Counted from the stretch's first letter, positions 1-8,059 are shown. The stretch is DNA of 64,000 nt from Chryseomicrobium sp. FSL W7-1435 (GCF_038595005.1 NZ_CP151997.1:248001-312000); one strand, 5' to 3'. Numbers and translations: made by a program. Notes: generated by a model from the sequence alone, not told the origin.

Positions 1-348
1 GATGTAAAAACGGAAGTACTTCATGACGTTACAGCTACTGGTGACTTTATGGCTGCTCAGTTAAATGAAACGCGTAACAATGTGGAGGAAGTCGTAGAAG
101 CGCACACAGGGTTTGATTTAACCGCTGAAGAAATTGAAGCCATTGCTTCTGCCGAAAATCCTGCACGTGCTATCAACACAGTTGTCAGCGACCGCGCGTT
201 GATCGGCTGGACAACAGGTGCACACACCGGGACGGATCTTCCAATCTACGCATATGGCCCTCAATCTGACTTGTTCACAGGTCTTTTGGACAACACAGAT
301 ATTCCAAAACATATGGCGAAAGCAATGAAAATAAAGTTCGGCAATTAA
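1..348 (+). CDS. Alkaline phosphatase, C-terminal part (gene starts before the window)
   Basis: The reading frame is open from base 1 and ends in TAA at 346-348, so only about the last 115 residues are present. The stretch GWTTGAHTGTDLPIYAYGP is the C-terminal metal-site signature of PhoA/PhoB-type alkaline phosphatases; its His would be one of the zinc ligands. These enzymes are exported zinc/magnesium phosphomonoesterases that release inorganic phosphate, usually under PhoP control during phosphate limitation. Signal peptide, catalytic serine and promoter lie outside the window. A terminator follows 15 bp after the stop. Family assignment is firm; subtype cannot be given. Confidence 0.88.
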   Translation, partial: DVKTEVLHDVTATGDFMAAQLNETRNNVEEVVEAHTGFDLTAEEIEAIASAENPARAINTVVSDRALIGWTTGAHTGTDLPIYAYGPQSDLFTGLLDNTDIPKHMAKAMKIKFGN

Positions 349-363
349 GTTTCGTACCTAGAG

Positions 364-391
364 CAGCCTCACTTTTGTGGGGTTGTTTTTG
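364..391 (+). terminator. Intrinsic terminator of the phosphatase gene
   Basis: CAGCCTCAC and GTGGGGTTG pair (with G-T pairs) around a TTTT loop and are followed by a T run. It closes the alkaline phosphatase transcript. Confidence 0.65.
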
Positions 392-397
392 TTTTAG

Positions 398-426
398 TAG
401 ACAAACCAGATTTTGTGTTGTATACT
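398..426 (+). promoter_or_regulatory. Probable sigma-A promoter of the cold-shock gene
   Basis: TAGACA at 398-403 and TATACT at 421-426 are separated by 17 bp. Transcription would start near 433 and give a leader of about 140 nt before the ATG at 574. Prediction from sequence only. Confidence 0.5.
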
Positions 427-459
427 AGGTTTAATAAGTTCATGAAGTACAACACATTT

Positions 460-525
460 AATTCACCTATTACAAAAAGTATCTGTGTATTATTTCCGTA
501 CTTTTTGTAATACGTGAATTTTTTT
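460..525 (+). promoter_or_regulatory. Long hairpin plus T run in the cold-shock leader
   Basis: Bases 460-481 and 499-520 form a nearly perfect stem of about 20 bp (core ATTACAAAAAGTA / TACTTTTTGTAAT) with a 17-nt loop, followed directly by a T run to 525. It lies between the predicted promoter and the csp ribosome binding site. It could be an attenuator, a temperature-responsive leader structure or an mRNA-stabilising stem. Cold-shock mRNAs commonly have long regulatory 5' UTRs, but this particular fold is not one I recognise. Confidence 0.6.
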
Positions 526-573
526 ATTGCAGAAAAATGATCTTATTAATAATTTATAATGGAGGTCATTTAT

Positions 574-774
574 ATGACACAAGGTACAGTAAAATGGTTT
601 AACGCAGAAAAAGGTTTCGGTTTCATCGAAGTTGAAGGCGGAGCAGACGTATTCGCTCACTTCTCAGCTATCCAAGGTGACGGATTCAAATCACTTGACG
701 AAGGTCAAAAAGTTGAGTTCTCTATCGAAGACGGCCAACGTGGACCACAAGCTACAAACATCGTAAAACTTTAA
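574..774 (+). CDS. Cold-shock protein (CspA/CspB family)
   Basis: A 66-residue single cold-shock domain. [14 protein letters not shown] carries the RNP1-type KGFGFI motif and DVFAHFSAI the RNP2-type motif. The aromatic residues that stack on single-stranded RNA/DNA are present. Such proteins act as cytoplasmic RNA chaperones that melt structured mRNA at low temperature. The ATG at 574 is chosen because GGAGG lies at 561-565 and the family starts with MxxGTVKWFN; an in-frame ATG at 559 would precede that site. The gene is monocistronic with its own promoter, structured leader and terminator. Which paralogue (B, C or D) cannot be told. Confidence 0.97.
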   Translation: MTQGTVKWFNAEKGFGFIEVEGGADVFAHFSAIQGDGFKSLDEGQKVEFSIEDGQRGPQATNIVKL

Positions 775-788
775 TTTTATGATACGAA

Positions 789-816
789 AAGGCATCCCAG
801 CTGGGGTGCCTTTTTT
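789..816 (+). terminator. Intrinsic terminator of csp
   Basis: GGCATCCCAG / CTGGGGTGCC stem with no or minimal loop, followed by TTTTTT. Strong terminator 15 bp after the csp stop. Confidence 0.9.
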
Positions 817-890
817 GTTTTTGTGTGTGATTTTCGGAATGTAAGGTACAAATGAGTTTCCATAATAGCAGGAATGTAAGAGTGGTGACC

Positions 891-974
891 GCTAACGTCA
901 GAATGGAAAAAGTTAACGTCAGAATGGAAGCCGCTAATGTCAGAATCAGCCGAGCTAATGTCAGAATCAAATCC
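891..974 (+). repeat. Tandem repeat, four units of exactly 21 bp (GCTAAYGTCAGAAT core)
   Basis: The GTCAG core recurs at 897, 918, 939 and 960, an exact 21-bp step. The unit is roughly GCTAAYGTCAGAATSRA plus four variable bases. It is intergenic, between the csp terminator and the next gene. Because the period is 7 codons, all frames stay in register and a minus-strand frame reads through as an SDIS/SDVN-type heptapeptide repeat. I see no ribosome binding site for such a product and treat it as a non-coding repeat. The 775-1088 gap holds nothing else I can support. Confidence 0.85.
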
Positions 975-1088
975 AATTCCTCCGGCACCTGCCATCCCCC
1001 TCATAAAAAAATCTTCTCTTTTGATTGTTTTCTGATAAACTAGGACCCTATACACCGCAATAAGGCTGATATTAGGAGGATTCCATTA

Positions 1089-1505
1089 ATGAGTCTAGCT
1101 ACATACATCGGGACGAATCAAAAGATTCCTACTGAAGAGGAAAATCCGGATCATTATGATTCAGATTTCTGGATTGGACGCTGTTTTTCTGATGAAACTA
1201 ATCAAGAAGCTGTCCTAAAAAATCAATTCTCTACAACTTATGCCTATGAAATTTCTTCCCATTGGGGAATTGAAATTTACGAGGGACAATCACTTGAAAA
1301 CCAAGCTGAGTGTCTAATAAAGTTAAATAAATTGCTTAAGATTACGGAGTCTTATGTTTCATCAGGAGACTATTTTGAACTCTATAGCTGTTGGCTGGGT
1401 GAAGAATCCGAACGTCGGGAGAGTGAACTTTCCATCCGTATGACTGAATGTAAAGTAAGCGAAATTCGATTTGCTGAAAAAACTTTAGTTCGCTTCAATT
1501 ATTAA
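1089..1505 (+). CDS. Uncharacterised 138-residue protein
   Basis: I do not recognise the family. The product is a soluble acidic protein (no signal peptide or membrane segment) with several Trp/Tyr residues (YDSDFWIGRCF, SSHWGIEIYEG). AGGAGG at 1075-1080 sets the ATG at 1089. The gene stands alone: a 21-bp repeat block precedes it, and a weak imperfect hairpin at about 1515-1543 separates it from the opposed argS remnant. Size and composition resemble small cytoplasmic immunity or antitoxin-like proteins, but there is no motif to support that. Confidence 0.75.
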   Translation: MSLATYIGTNQKIPTEEENPDHYDSDFWIGRCFSDETNQEAVLKNQFSTTYAYEISSHWGIEIYEGQSLENQAECLIKLNKLLKITESYVSSGDYFELYSCWLGEESERRESELSIRMTECKVSEIRFAEKTLVRFNY

Positions 1506-1552
1506 ACAATCTTAGCCCCTCTCATTATTGAGTGAGGCTATTTGCTAACCCA

Positions 1553-2158
1553 CTACATCTCCTTTGGTGCAGTAATTCCCAAAAGACGCAATCCTTCCGC
1601 TAGAACAATCTGAACTGCTTTGACAACAGCAAGACGGTCCTGCTTATATTGGGAATCGTCGAGCATTCGCACAGCCCCATAATACTTATTAAACGTTCTC
1701 GCCAAATCAATTAAGTACTTTGCAATCTCCGACGGGTCATACTTTTCATAAGCGTGACGAATGACTTCCGGAAATTCTTCAAGGTTTTTTACAACAGGCC
1801 AAGCTTCCTCGTCCACAAACTGACTAGTACGTATCTGCTCTTCATAGTTCCCTTTTTTGAGAAGTGTCGAGGCACGAGCATGTGTGTATTGCACATAAGG
1901 ACCTGTTTCTCCTTCCACTTTTAACATATCCTCTAATGAAAATTCGATGTCATTTCTTCGGAAAGTCTTCAAATCATGAAATAATACGGCTCCAACTCCT
2001 ACTTGGCGAGCAACTTCTTGTTTATTCTCAAGCGATGGATTTTTAGCCATAATTGTCTGTTCCGCAAGAGTCATCGCTTCCTGCAATACTTCTTCAAGTA
2101 ATACGACTCTTCCTTTACGCGTAGACATCTTTTTGCCGTTTTGAAGTATTTGTAGCCG
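1553..2158 (-). pseudogene. argS: argS remnant: C-terminal third of arginyl-tRNA synthetase
   Basis: The 191 residues from MSTRKG onwards match the end of class I ArgS: the KMSTRKG (KMSKS-type) loop, then FSLEDMLKVEGETGPYVQY and the DALR anticodon-binding domain down to the ...LRLLGI end. In-frame homology continues upstream as LQNGKK to about 2158, where a TGA stops it. Full ArgS is about 550 residues, so some 360 N-terminal residues, including the HIGH catalytic motif, are missing and replaced by the promoter of the divergent gene. There is no ribosome binding site. It cannot charge tRNA alone; an intact argS must lie elsewhere. Confidence 0.88.
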
Positions 2159-2210
2159 TCAAGAGTACTGTATACTGTTTAAAACAGCTCGAAATATAAG
2201 GGGTTTACAA

Positions 2211-2639
2211 ATGAACTTATACACTAAATTACTGAAAATCGACCGCCATGTGCGCATTCTTTCTGGCTGGAGTGCTTATCTCTACGCGCAATGGGAAGAA
2301 GCTTTCGCTAGTCATTTATCAGAAGCTGAGAAGAAAGATATTTACTTAAAGGACGTCGATTATTTCACTGGTTACTTATGGCATATCTTCAGTTTTCAAA
2401 AACACGATCATCTCTCTGGGCAAGAAGCCATTCAAGCGTTTGATTCCCAAGCAAAAACACGTTGCTTCGTCTTCTATCAGCACTCAACCGATGCCTACCT
2501 CATTGAGAATGCATCTGGTTTACATGTAAATGATTTGAAGGATGAAGAAGACATTTACATTGTAGATACTGACTTTACGTGGACTTTTGTGATCACTCAT
2601 GAAACCGATTCTTGTGGTCCATACTTTGCAAAAGTGTGA
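2211..2639 (+). CDS. DUF4275 family protein
   Basis: A 142-residue cytoplasmic protein. The segments GYLWHIFSF, CFVFYQHSTDAYLIENA and VDTDFTWTFVITHE match my memory of the DUF4275 family of Bacillales, whose function is unknown. The ribosome binding site is AAGGGG about 10 bp before the ATG. It is divergent from the argS remnant; the deletion junction of that remnant abuts this gene's promoter region. Monocistronic as far as visible. The C-terminal CGPYF motif is retained, so the gene looks intact. Confidence 0.75.
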   Translation: MNLYTKLLKIDRHVRILSGWSAYLYAQWEEAFASHLSEAEKKDIYLKDVDYFTGYLWHIFSFQKHDHLSGQEAIQAFDSQAKTRCFVFYQHSTDAYLIENASGLHVNDLKDEEDIYIVDTDFTWTFVITHETDSCGPYFAKV

Positions 2640-2808
2640 ACATTATTGAATGTTTTCCTATCTCCTATATATCTTCTCTGTTACGTTTCAAAGAAAACCC
2701 GATATGTGCGGCTATTTTCACGTATAATGGACATATTGACATATGTACGGGAACCAATCTGAAAATGATTCTATATATGACGAAAATAAGAATAAAAGAG
2801 GTAATTTC

Positions 2809-4254
2809 ATGACAAAAACCAGCTTTACAGATTATCAACTCAGTGACGACATTCAACGTGCCCTAGCCATCCTCAAGTACGACACACCGACAGAAGTTCA
2901 ACAGAAAGTTATTCCCCTCGCTTTGGAGAACCTTGACCTTGTTGTAAAATCACAGACCGGTAGTGGAAAGACAGCAGCATTTGGTATTCCAGTTACCGAT
3001 CAATTAGAATGGGAAGAAAAAAAGCCACAAGTTTTAATTTTGACGCCTACACGTGAGCTAGCTGTACAGGTTCGGGAAGATATCACGAATATCGCTCGCT
3101 TCAAACGGGTAAAAGCAGTTTCTCTTTATGGAAAAGAGCCTTTTTCTAAACAAAAAGAAGAACTGAAACAAAAAACTCATGTTGTGGTGGGCACACCTGG
3201 ACGCGTCATGGATCATATTGAACGCGGTACGCTTGATTTAGAAAAAATTAAGTATCTGATCATCGACGAAGCGGACGAAATGCTAAACCGTGGCTTCATT
3301 GATGAAGTGGAAGCGATCATTAAAGAAGTGCCTTCTAACCGTGTCACAATGGTGTTTTCAGCTACATTACCAAAAGATATTGAAAGTCTTTGTCACGCCT
3401 ATATGAACGATCCAACGTATATTGAGATTGAGTCGACAGGTGTTACTGCTGACACTATCGAGCATTCACTTATCGAAGTAAAAGAAGAAGACAAGATTGC
3501 GCTTCTTAAAGACATTACAGTGGTTGAAAGCCCAAATAGCTGCCTAATTTTCTGTCGTACAAAAGAAAACGTGGATAGCGTTTATAGTGAATTGGAAGAA
3601 GCCGGTTACCCAGTGGAGAAACTTCACGGTGGTATTGTGCAAGAAGACCGTTTCGCTGTTATGGAAGGCTTCAAACTTGGGAACTTCCGTTATCTAGTAG
3701 CAACTGATGTGGCTGCACGAGGAATTGATATTGATAACGTCAACTTGGTAATCAATTATGATGTTCCACTTGAAAAAGAAAGCTATGTTCACCGTACAGG
3801 GCGTACAGGCCGTGCTGGAAATGATGGGACCGCTATCATGTTTGCAACGCCGCACGAAGGCAAATTTGTTCGTTCAATTGAACGTTATATTGGCTTTGAA
3901 ATCCCTGTAAAAGAAGCGCCAAGTCGTTCTGACGTCACAAGTGCACGTCGTGATTTTGATGAAATGTTGAGCGGTCGCCGTGTCGTCCGAAACAACAAGA
4001 CTGCGCGTATCAATCAAGACATCATGAAGCTTCATTTCAGTGGCGGGAAAAAGAAGAAGATTCGTGCCATCGATTTGGTCGGTACCATCTCCAACATTCC
4101 AGGCGTCACTGCTGAAGATATCGGCATCATCTCGATACAAGATCAGATGTCGTATGTGGACATTTTGAACGGTAAAGGTTCTCTTGTGCTGCAAGCTATG
4201 GAGACTACTCCGGTTAAAGGTAAGAAACTTAAAGTTAGCAAAGCCCTTAAATAA
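2809..4254 (+). CDS. dbpA: DEAD-box RNA helicase DbpA (YxiN type)
   Basis: A 481-residue ATP-dependent RNA helicase with RecA-like domain 1 (QTGSGKT Walker A, PTRELA, TPGR, DEAD, SAT), RecA-like domain 2 ([29 protein letters not shown]) and a C-terminal RNA-binding domain of about 75 residues ([15 protein letters not shown]...). That last domain is typical of DbpA/YxiN, which is targeted to hairpin 92 of 23S rRNA and aids 50S assembly. Length matches B. subtilis YxiN (about 480). The ATG at 2809 is preferred over an in-frame ATG at 2743 because AGAGGT lies at about 2796-2801 and the protein starts at [16 protein letters not shown] at 2723-2728 may be the -10 box. Confidence 0.93.
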   Translation: MTKTSFTDYQLSDDIQRALAILKYDTPTEVQQKVIPLALENLDLVVKSQTGSGKTAAFGIPVTDQLEWEEKKPQVLILTPTRELAVQVREDITNIARFKRVKAVSLYGKEPFSKQKEELKQKTHVVVGTPGRVMDHIERGTLDLEKIKYLIIDEADEMLNRGFIDEVEAIIKEVPSNRVTMVFSATLPKDIESLCHAYMNDPTYIEIESTGVTADTIEHSLIEVKEEDKIALLKDITVVESPNSCLIFCRTKENVDSVYSELEEAGYPVEKLHGGIVQEDRFAVMEGFKLGNFRYLVATDVAARGIDIDNVNLVINYDVPLEKESYVHRTGRTGRAGNDGTAIMFATPHEGKFVRSIERYIGFEIPVKEAPSRSDVTSARRDFDEMLSGRRVVRNNKTARINQDIMKLHFSGGKKKKIRAIDLVGTISNIPGVTAEDIGIISIQDQMSYVDILNGKGSLVLQAMETTPVKGKKLKVSKALK

Positions 4255-4259
4255 TAGAT

Positions 4260-4290
4260 TGTCCCCTTCACTTTTGTGAGGGGGATTTTT
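4260..4290 (+). terminator. Intrinsic terminator of dbpA
   Basis: CCCCTTCAC / GTGAGGGGG stem with a TTTT loop and a T run. Confidence 0.88.
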
Positions 4291-4303
4291 AAAATCCTCA
4301 ATA

Positions 4304-4332
4304 AAAATAGCGTCTCAACACGAGACGCTTAA
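4304..4332 (-). terminator. Intrinsic terminator of the 4329-4757 lipoprotein gene
   Basis: AGCGTCTC / GAGACGCT perfect 8-bp stem with a 5-nt loop; its leftward side runs into T's. The stem overlaps the stop codon of the gene. Confidence 0.8.
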
Positions 4333-4757
4333 TCGTATTCTTTTCCAAACTCCTCAAAATAGATGAGTTCCTTCATTTCTTGCCCGTCTTCATTCCAAGT
4401 AATAGTCATTTCCACAGGATCGTCTCGCTTAAGGTCACTAATTAATAGTTGTTTAGAAAAGTCATATTTTAGAATACCGTTAGAGGGAAGGCCATCAAAA
4501 TCTTGCGACACTTGTCCTTTAGATCCAATGATTACAACAATAATGGGCTCATATTCAAGTTGCTCAGAATTGTTCCCGTTATATTCTGCTTTAAATGTAG
4601 CAATTCCTTGATTTTCAACTCCAGTTTCTTCAAGGTTTATCTCAAGGTCCGCTTCCCACTGCTCACCATATGCCTGATAGAGCAGCTTATCGTTTACATC
4701 TCCGCAACCCACTAATGTAAACGTGGTCAATATAAACCAGGCTAGTAGTTTTTTCAA
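4329..4757 (-). CDS. Putative lipoprotein, function unknown
   Basis: A 142-residue protein. The N-terminus MKKLLAWFILTTFTLVGC is a lipoprotein signal peptide with an LVGC lipobox, so the mature protein would be lipid-anchored at Cys18 outside the membrane. The rest is acidic and predicted beta-rich, with no motif I recognise (it superficially resembles FxLYD or BsuPI-like small domains). It is monocistronic with its own terminator. The N-terminal signal supports real expression; function cannot be inferred. Confidence 0.75.
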   Translation of the reverse strand: MKKLLAWFILTTFTLVGCGDVNDKLLYQAYGEQWEADLEINLEETGVENQGIATFKAEYNGNNSEQLEYEPIIVVIIGSKGQVSQDFDGLPSNGILKYDFSKQLLISDLKRDDPVEMTITWNEDGQEMKELIYFEEFGKEYD

Positions 4758-4884
4758 TACCTCACGCCTCTCTGATCGCTTTTTCTTTAGTATAAAACAC
4801 CCCCATAAAATGTAAAATTAAAACCACCCCTTACATTTAGAGGGATTTTATTATGTGTTAATTTAGAAATCAACTAAGGGCCTT

Positions 4885-5403
4885 TTACTCCAAAGTCTCA
4901 ATCTTTCGCAAAATCGTTTTCACAAAATCCGTTTTGTCTTTCGCATACCGATGTTTATCCGTCTCATGTGCCTTCGACAAACGAATCTTGAATCGTTCAT
5001 AATCTTCTTTTGCATCCTCATTCTTTCTTAAATAGTCTCGAAAATTCAGTTGCTCAGTTAGATAGTGGTTCCCTCTTTCGTACATATGAATTTGATGGGT
5101 TCTTGGCTCGCCTTTACTAAAATAATGACGGTCAGGAAGTATGTCTGTCCCTTTGTAGTCATATCCCATTTCTTCAAGGGCCGTTACACACATTTCTCCG
5201 AGCTCAAAACGGTCTACTTCAATAGCGATATCAAGTATTGGTTTAGCACTTAACCCTTGAACGGCGGTACTCCCTATATGATGTACGGCTAGTATGTAAT
5301 CCCCGATTTTAGTTTCTATTAGGCTTTTCTCAGCTTCAAATTCTTGCACCCATCTATGTGACCAAGGCACTAAAAATACTTCTCCTTTTGGTAAGCCTAA
5401 CAT
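4885..5403 (-). CDS. GrpB/UPF0157 family nucleotidyltransferase-like protein
   Basis: A 172-residue protein starting MLGLPKGEVFLVPWSHRW, with HHIGSTAVQGLSAKPILDIAI near residue 45. This is the GrpB-family signature (GSTA.pGl.aKPiiDi), a nucleotidyltransferase fold with the conserved GS and KP..D residues. Members are cytoplasmic; their substrate is unknown, although related proteins are fused to CoaE. AAGGAAGAGGG precedes the ATG. It stands alone between the lipoprotein gene and the cytochrome ba3 operon terminator. Confidence 0.85.
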   Translation of the reverse strand: MLGLPKGEVFLVPWSHRWVQEFEAEKSLIETKIGDYILAVHHIGSTAVQGLSAKPILDIAIEVDRFELGEMCVTALEEMGYDYKGTDILPDRHYFSKGEPRTHQIHMYERGNHYLTEQLNFRDYLRKNEDAKEDYERFKIRLSKAHETDKHRYAKDKTDFVKTILRKIETLE

Positions 5404-5463
5404 TTAGAATCCCTCTTCCTTTTCGTCTGGAAATTTTTGTGTACACTCAACTTACCATAGTAC

Positions 5464-5499
5464 GAATAAATCCCGCCACCTTCCATAGGCAGCGGGATC
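5464..5499 (-). terminator. Intrinsic terminator of the ba3 oxidase operon
   Basis: On the minus strand ATCCCGC pairs with GCGGGAT around an interrupted inner stem, followed by TTTATT. It sits right after the stop of the 27-residue membrane peptide gene and so closes the operon. Confidence 0.75.
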
Positions 5500-5503
5500 T
5501 CAT

Positions 5504-5587
5504 TTACTCTTCTTCTGTCATAACCTCAACCAAAATCCCCGTCGACAATACAATCACGACGAATAAACCGAGTAGTCCTAAAACCAT
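5504..5587 (-). CDS. 27-residue single-span membrane peptide at the end of the ba3 oxidase operon
   Basis: The ATG at 5585-5587 follows AAGGAG, which overlaps the cbaA stop codon, so translation is probably coupled. The product is one hydrophobic helix (GLLGLFVVIVLSTGIL) followed by an acidic tail ending TEEE. It is too short for routine annotation. Position, coupling and composition suggest a small accessory subunit or assembly peptide of the oxidase, like the minor subunits of other terminal oxidases. That role is inference; I know no named family for it. Confidence 0.72.
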   Translation of the reverse strand: MVLGLLGLFVVIVLSTGILVEVMTEEE

Positions 5588-5600
5588 TGTCCTCAACTCC

Positions 5601-7253
5601 TTACCATGTAATAAATCCTTTGGAGCCCGGTGGTGCATGTTGGATCATCTGGAAAATTGGAATAGCGTACGCAATAATGATCAACGCAAACGCGATACCG
5701 ATCCATAATAGCCAGTTTTCTAAGAACTTAGGAGTCGCCGCTTTATCACTTTCCGCTAATGGGAACTCCACAAACTCATGCGCTTCCACAGCTTTTGGTG
5801 ACAAGAACGCACTCATGATGACGATGTACATCAACAACATGGCAGACAGGAACAAAATACTTCCGCCAATCGCCATTGTGACGTGGTTCGATAAGATTCC
5901 ATCAAACCATTCAAGTGCTGCTGGGTGGTCATTGTACCCTGTGTATGCCGTACGACGGGGTGCTCCGAGAAGGCCTAGCAAATGCTGCGCTGTACTCATT
6001 AACAGCATCCCGACTGTCCATAACCCAATTTGGATAAAGCCGAGTCTCTCCATCGTCTTCGAGAACTTCCGCCCTGTTAAATACGGAATCATCCAGAACG
6101 TGATACCCATGAACGTCATCGCAACTGGTGTACCCACCGTGATGTGGAAGTGACCAACAACCCAAAGCGTGTTATGGACGATTTCATTTAACTGGAAACT
6201 TGCATTGATAATTCCCCCAGCGCCTCCAGGAATGAAGAACGCCATGGCGATGAATAGAGATGTGAAACGAAGGTCGTTCCAAGGTAGTTTTGTAAACCAG
6301 CCGAACAACCCTTTGCCACCATTCTTGCGGCCTGCTCGCTCAAAGTTGGCAAACATCGAGAACGCCGTCATCAGTGACGGAATGATAACCATGAATGTCA
6401 AAACGACTTGGAAGAACTTCCAGAAGTTTTCAATTCCCGGCTCCATCAATTGGTGGTGGAAACCGACCGGAATCGAGAACAAGATGAACAATACAAACGA
6501 TAAACGGGCTAGTGAATCACTGAAGACGGGGACGCCCAAAATCTTTGGAACCACTACATACCATGCCATGTACGCCGGTAGTAGCCAGAAGTACACAAGT
6601 GGGTGACCGAAATACCAGAACAATGTCCGGCTCAGTTCAACGTTGATTGTGTCAACCCAACCGAACGCCCACGGGATGTATTGGAACAACACCGTTGCGA
6701 CAACACCCAGACACGCGATTGCCCACAAGATGACTGTAGAAACGGTCATGAAGGCAAACAAGGGGCTTAACTCACCTTTGTGTTCCTTGCGCCAGCGGAC
6801 ATAATGGCCAATAAGTGCAAAGCCCATCACAAGCGACCCGACAACAAATAGTGCTAAACCAATGTAATACCAGCCGCTCGCCATCATCGGCGCATAGAAT
6901 GTATAAAGCACCGACGCTTTTCCGCTAATGATCATGACGGTCGCGAGCACTGTTCCGGCAAGCATCGTGAGGAATCCAATCCAGTTCCACAGCAACACTT
7001 TCGGTCCGAATGCGCCGAGACTTTTACTCATGCCGGTAATAAAGAAAGCAAAGATGAAAAATGTCGTAAAGATAAGTGCGAGAAGAACTCCGTGTGCGGT
7101 CAAGATTTGATAGTAATCCAGCCATGCCGGAAGTTGAAGCTTGTCATTACGAATAAAGACCTGTAGTAATCCTGCAAGTGTTCCAATTAAAAAGGCAGCG
7201 TATGCCACACCGATGTTCCAAAGGGCGAGTTTGCGTTCTCCTGATGCGATCAT
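5601..7253 (-). CDS. cbaA: Cytochrome c oxidase ba3-type, subunit I
   Basis: A 550-residue integral membrane protein with about 13 helices, the catalytic subunit of a B-type heme-copper oxidase that reduces O2 to water and pumps protons. Visible ligands are His in TAHGVLLAL (low-spin heme), GHPLVYFWLLPAY (CuB His with the cross-linking Tyr), VGFHHQLMEPG (two CuB His) and VVGHFHITVG (heme a3 and heme b His). The E286-type D-channel glutamate of A-type oxidases is absent, as expected for ba3. The start overlaps the cbaB stop as ATGA. Such oxidases have high oxygen affinity. Order cbaD-cbaB-cbaA matches Thermus-type operons. Confidence 0.95.
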   Translation of the reverse strand: MIASGERKLALWNIGVAYAAFLIGTLAGLLQVFIRNDKLQLPAWLDYYQILTAHGVLLALIFTTFFIFAFFITGMSKSLGAFGPKVLLWNWIGFLTMLAGTVLATVMIISGKASVLYTFYAPMMASGWYYIGLALFVVGSLVMGFALIGHYVRWRKEHKGELSPLFAFMTVSTVILWAIACLGVVATVLFQYIPWAFGWVDTINVELSRTLFWYFGHPLVYFWLLPAYMAWYVVVPKILGVPVFSDSLARLSFVLFILFSIPVGFHHQLMEPGIENFWKFFQVVLTFMVIIPSLMTAFSMFANFERAGRKNGGKGLFGWFTKLPWNDLRFTSLFIAMAFFIPGGAGGIINASFQLNEIVHNTLWVVGHFHITVGTPVAMTFMGITFWMIPYLTGRKFSKTMERLGFIQIGLWTVGMLLMSTAQHLLGLLGAPRRTAYTGYNDHPAALEWFDGILSNHVTMAIGGSILFLSAMLLMYIVIMSAFLSPKAVEAHEFVEFPLAESDKAATPKFLENWLLWIGIAFALIIIAYAIPIFQMIQHAPPGSKGFITW

Positions 7254-7726
7254 TGTTCAGTCACCTCAATTTCTGTGAACATGAAGTGGTGGCCAGCCCC
7301 ACAGTATTCGTTACAGACAATTAAATAGTTTCCTGGCTCATCGAATGTGTACGATTTGGTCGTCACTTGACCCGGTACGACCATCATGTTCACTTTTGTA
7401 TCATCGATGGTGAAACTATGCACCACGTCTGTGCTTGTTACTTTAAAGATGATTTCTTTTCCTACAGGGACTTTCAATTCTGGTCCCTCATAGCCGAATG
7501 CCATGGCAATGATGGCAACTTGGTACGTATCATCATCAAGTTGCGTCACACCTGGATTATCGAACGGTGCCGTCTCCTTCACTTTCTCCGGATCGATGTG
7601 CTCGATTCCTCCAGCAGGGGTGTGGTGATTATCTGTAAAGGCGCTCACTCCGACGACGGTCAAAAATACTACTAAACAGGTGACACCAAAAACTAACCAT
7701 ATTTTTTCATACTTATGAAGATGCAT
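7250..7726 (-). CDS. cbaB: Cytochrome c oxidase ba3-type, subunit II (CuA)
   Basis: A 158-residue protein with one N-terminal membrane anchor (about residues 9-31) and an extracytoplasmic cupredoxin domain. The CuA site is visible as a His in DVVHSF and C138-x3-C142-x3-H146-x2-M149 in VCNEYCGAGHHFM. It accepts electrons from cytochrome c and passes them to subunit I. AAAGGAG precedes the ATG. Overlaps cbaA by 4 bp. Confidence 0.95.
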   Translation of the reverse strand: MHLHKYEKIWLVFGVTCLVVFLTVVGVSAFTDNHHTPAGGIEHIDPEKVKETAPFDNPGVTQLDDDTYQVAIIAMAFGYEGPELKVPVGKEIIFKVTSTDVVHSFTIDDTKVNMMVVPGQVTTKSYTFDEPGNYLIVCNEYCGAGHHFMFTEIEVTEQ

Positions 7727-7744
7727 GTTCGTTCTCCTTTCTGT

Positions 7745-7867
7745 CTATAGCGACAAGTACATTAAATAAACGGCGACCCACATCGCCACGATGACAAAGC
7801 CGACGAAAAATACGCTGATCAATGTGCCTTTTAGGTTCTCTTCTTCGTGTTGTTTTTTGTTTGCCAC
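7745..7867 (-). CDS. cbaD: Cytochrome ba3 oxidase subunit IIa-like small protein (CbaD)
   Basis: A 40-residue frame with a GTG start (7865-7867) behind AGGAGAGGTG and a stop at 7745-7747. It has a charged head (NKKQHEEENLKG) followed by a single transmembrane helix (about residues 17-37). The EE..KG.L...W..Y pattern resembles Thermus CbaD, the 34-residue subunit IIa whose helix fills the position of the first helix of longer subunit II proteins. It is first in the operon, 18 bp before cbaB. Short and GTG-started, it is easily missed. Homology is judged by eye from a short sequence. Confidence 0.78.
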   Translation of the reverse strand: MANKKQHEEENLKGTLISVFFVGFVIVAMWVAVYLMYLSL

Positions 7868-7927
7868 GACACTCACCTCTCCTATTTCGTTTGTGACTTA
7901 AGCGTAAAGCAATCTCTGACCGGCAAC

Positions 7928-7943
7928 TGTGACATAAATCACA
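7928..7943 (-). promoter_or_regulatory. FNR box upstream of the ba3 operon
   Basis: TGTGA-N6-TCACA is a perfect palindromic CRP/FNR-type half-site pair (centre 7935.5). A second imperfect site starts at 7946 (TGTGA-N6-TCTAT) and a third TGTGA half-site at 7968. A -10-like TACGCT on the minus strand at 7901-7906 would place the perfect site at about -41.5, a class II activator position. The FNR gene itself lies immediately upstream. Confidence 0.72.
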
Positions 7944-8011
7944 CCTGTGACAATAATCTATGCGAAATGTGAAATTACTTCATACTTTTGTCAAACTTTG
8001 TCTGTCATAAC

Positions 8012-8041
8012 AAAAAACCACCTCCGAAATTCGGAAGTGGT
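8012..8041 (-). terminator. Intrinsic terminator of fnr
   Basis: ACCACTTCCGA / TCGGAGGTGGT stem followed by TTTTTT on the minus strand. It separates fnr from the ba3 promoter region, so the two are probably separate transcripts. Confidence 0.9.
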
Positions 8042-8059
8042 CATAAATTATGCATTCAC

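Noticed and set aside
891-974. Possible CRISPR array from the regularly spaced motif
   Set aside because: The spacing is 21 bp with a core of about 15 bp and no spacers of 30 bp or more; no cas genes are present.
777-1055. Open frame on the minus strand with heptapeptide repeats (SDIS...SDVN)
   Set aside because: It results from the 21-bp repeat keeping the frame open; it has no ribosome binding site and overlaps the csp terminator.
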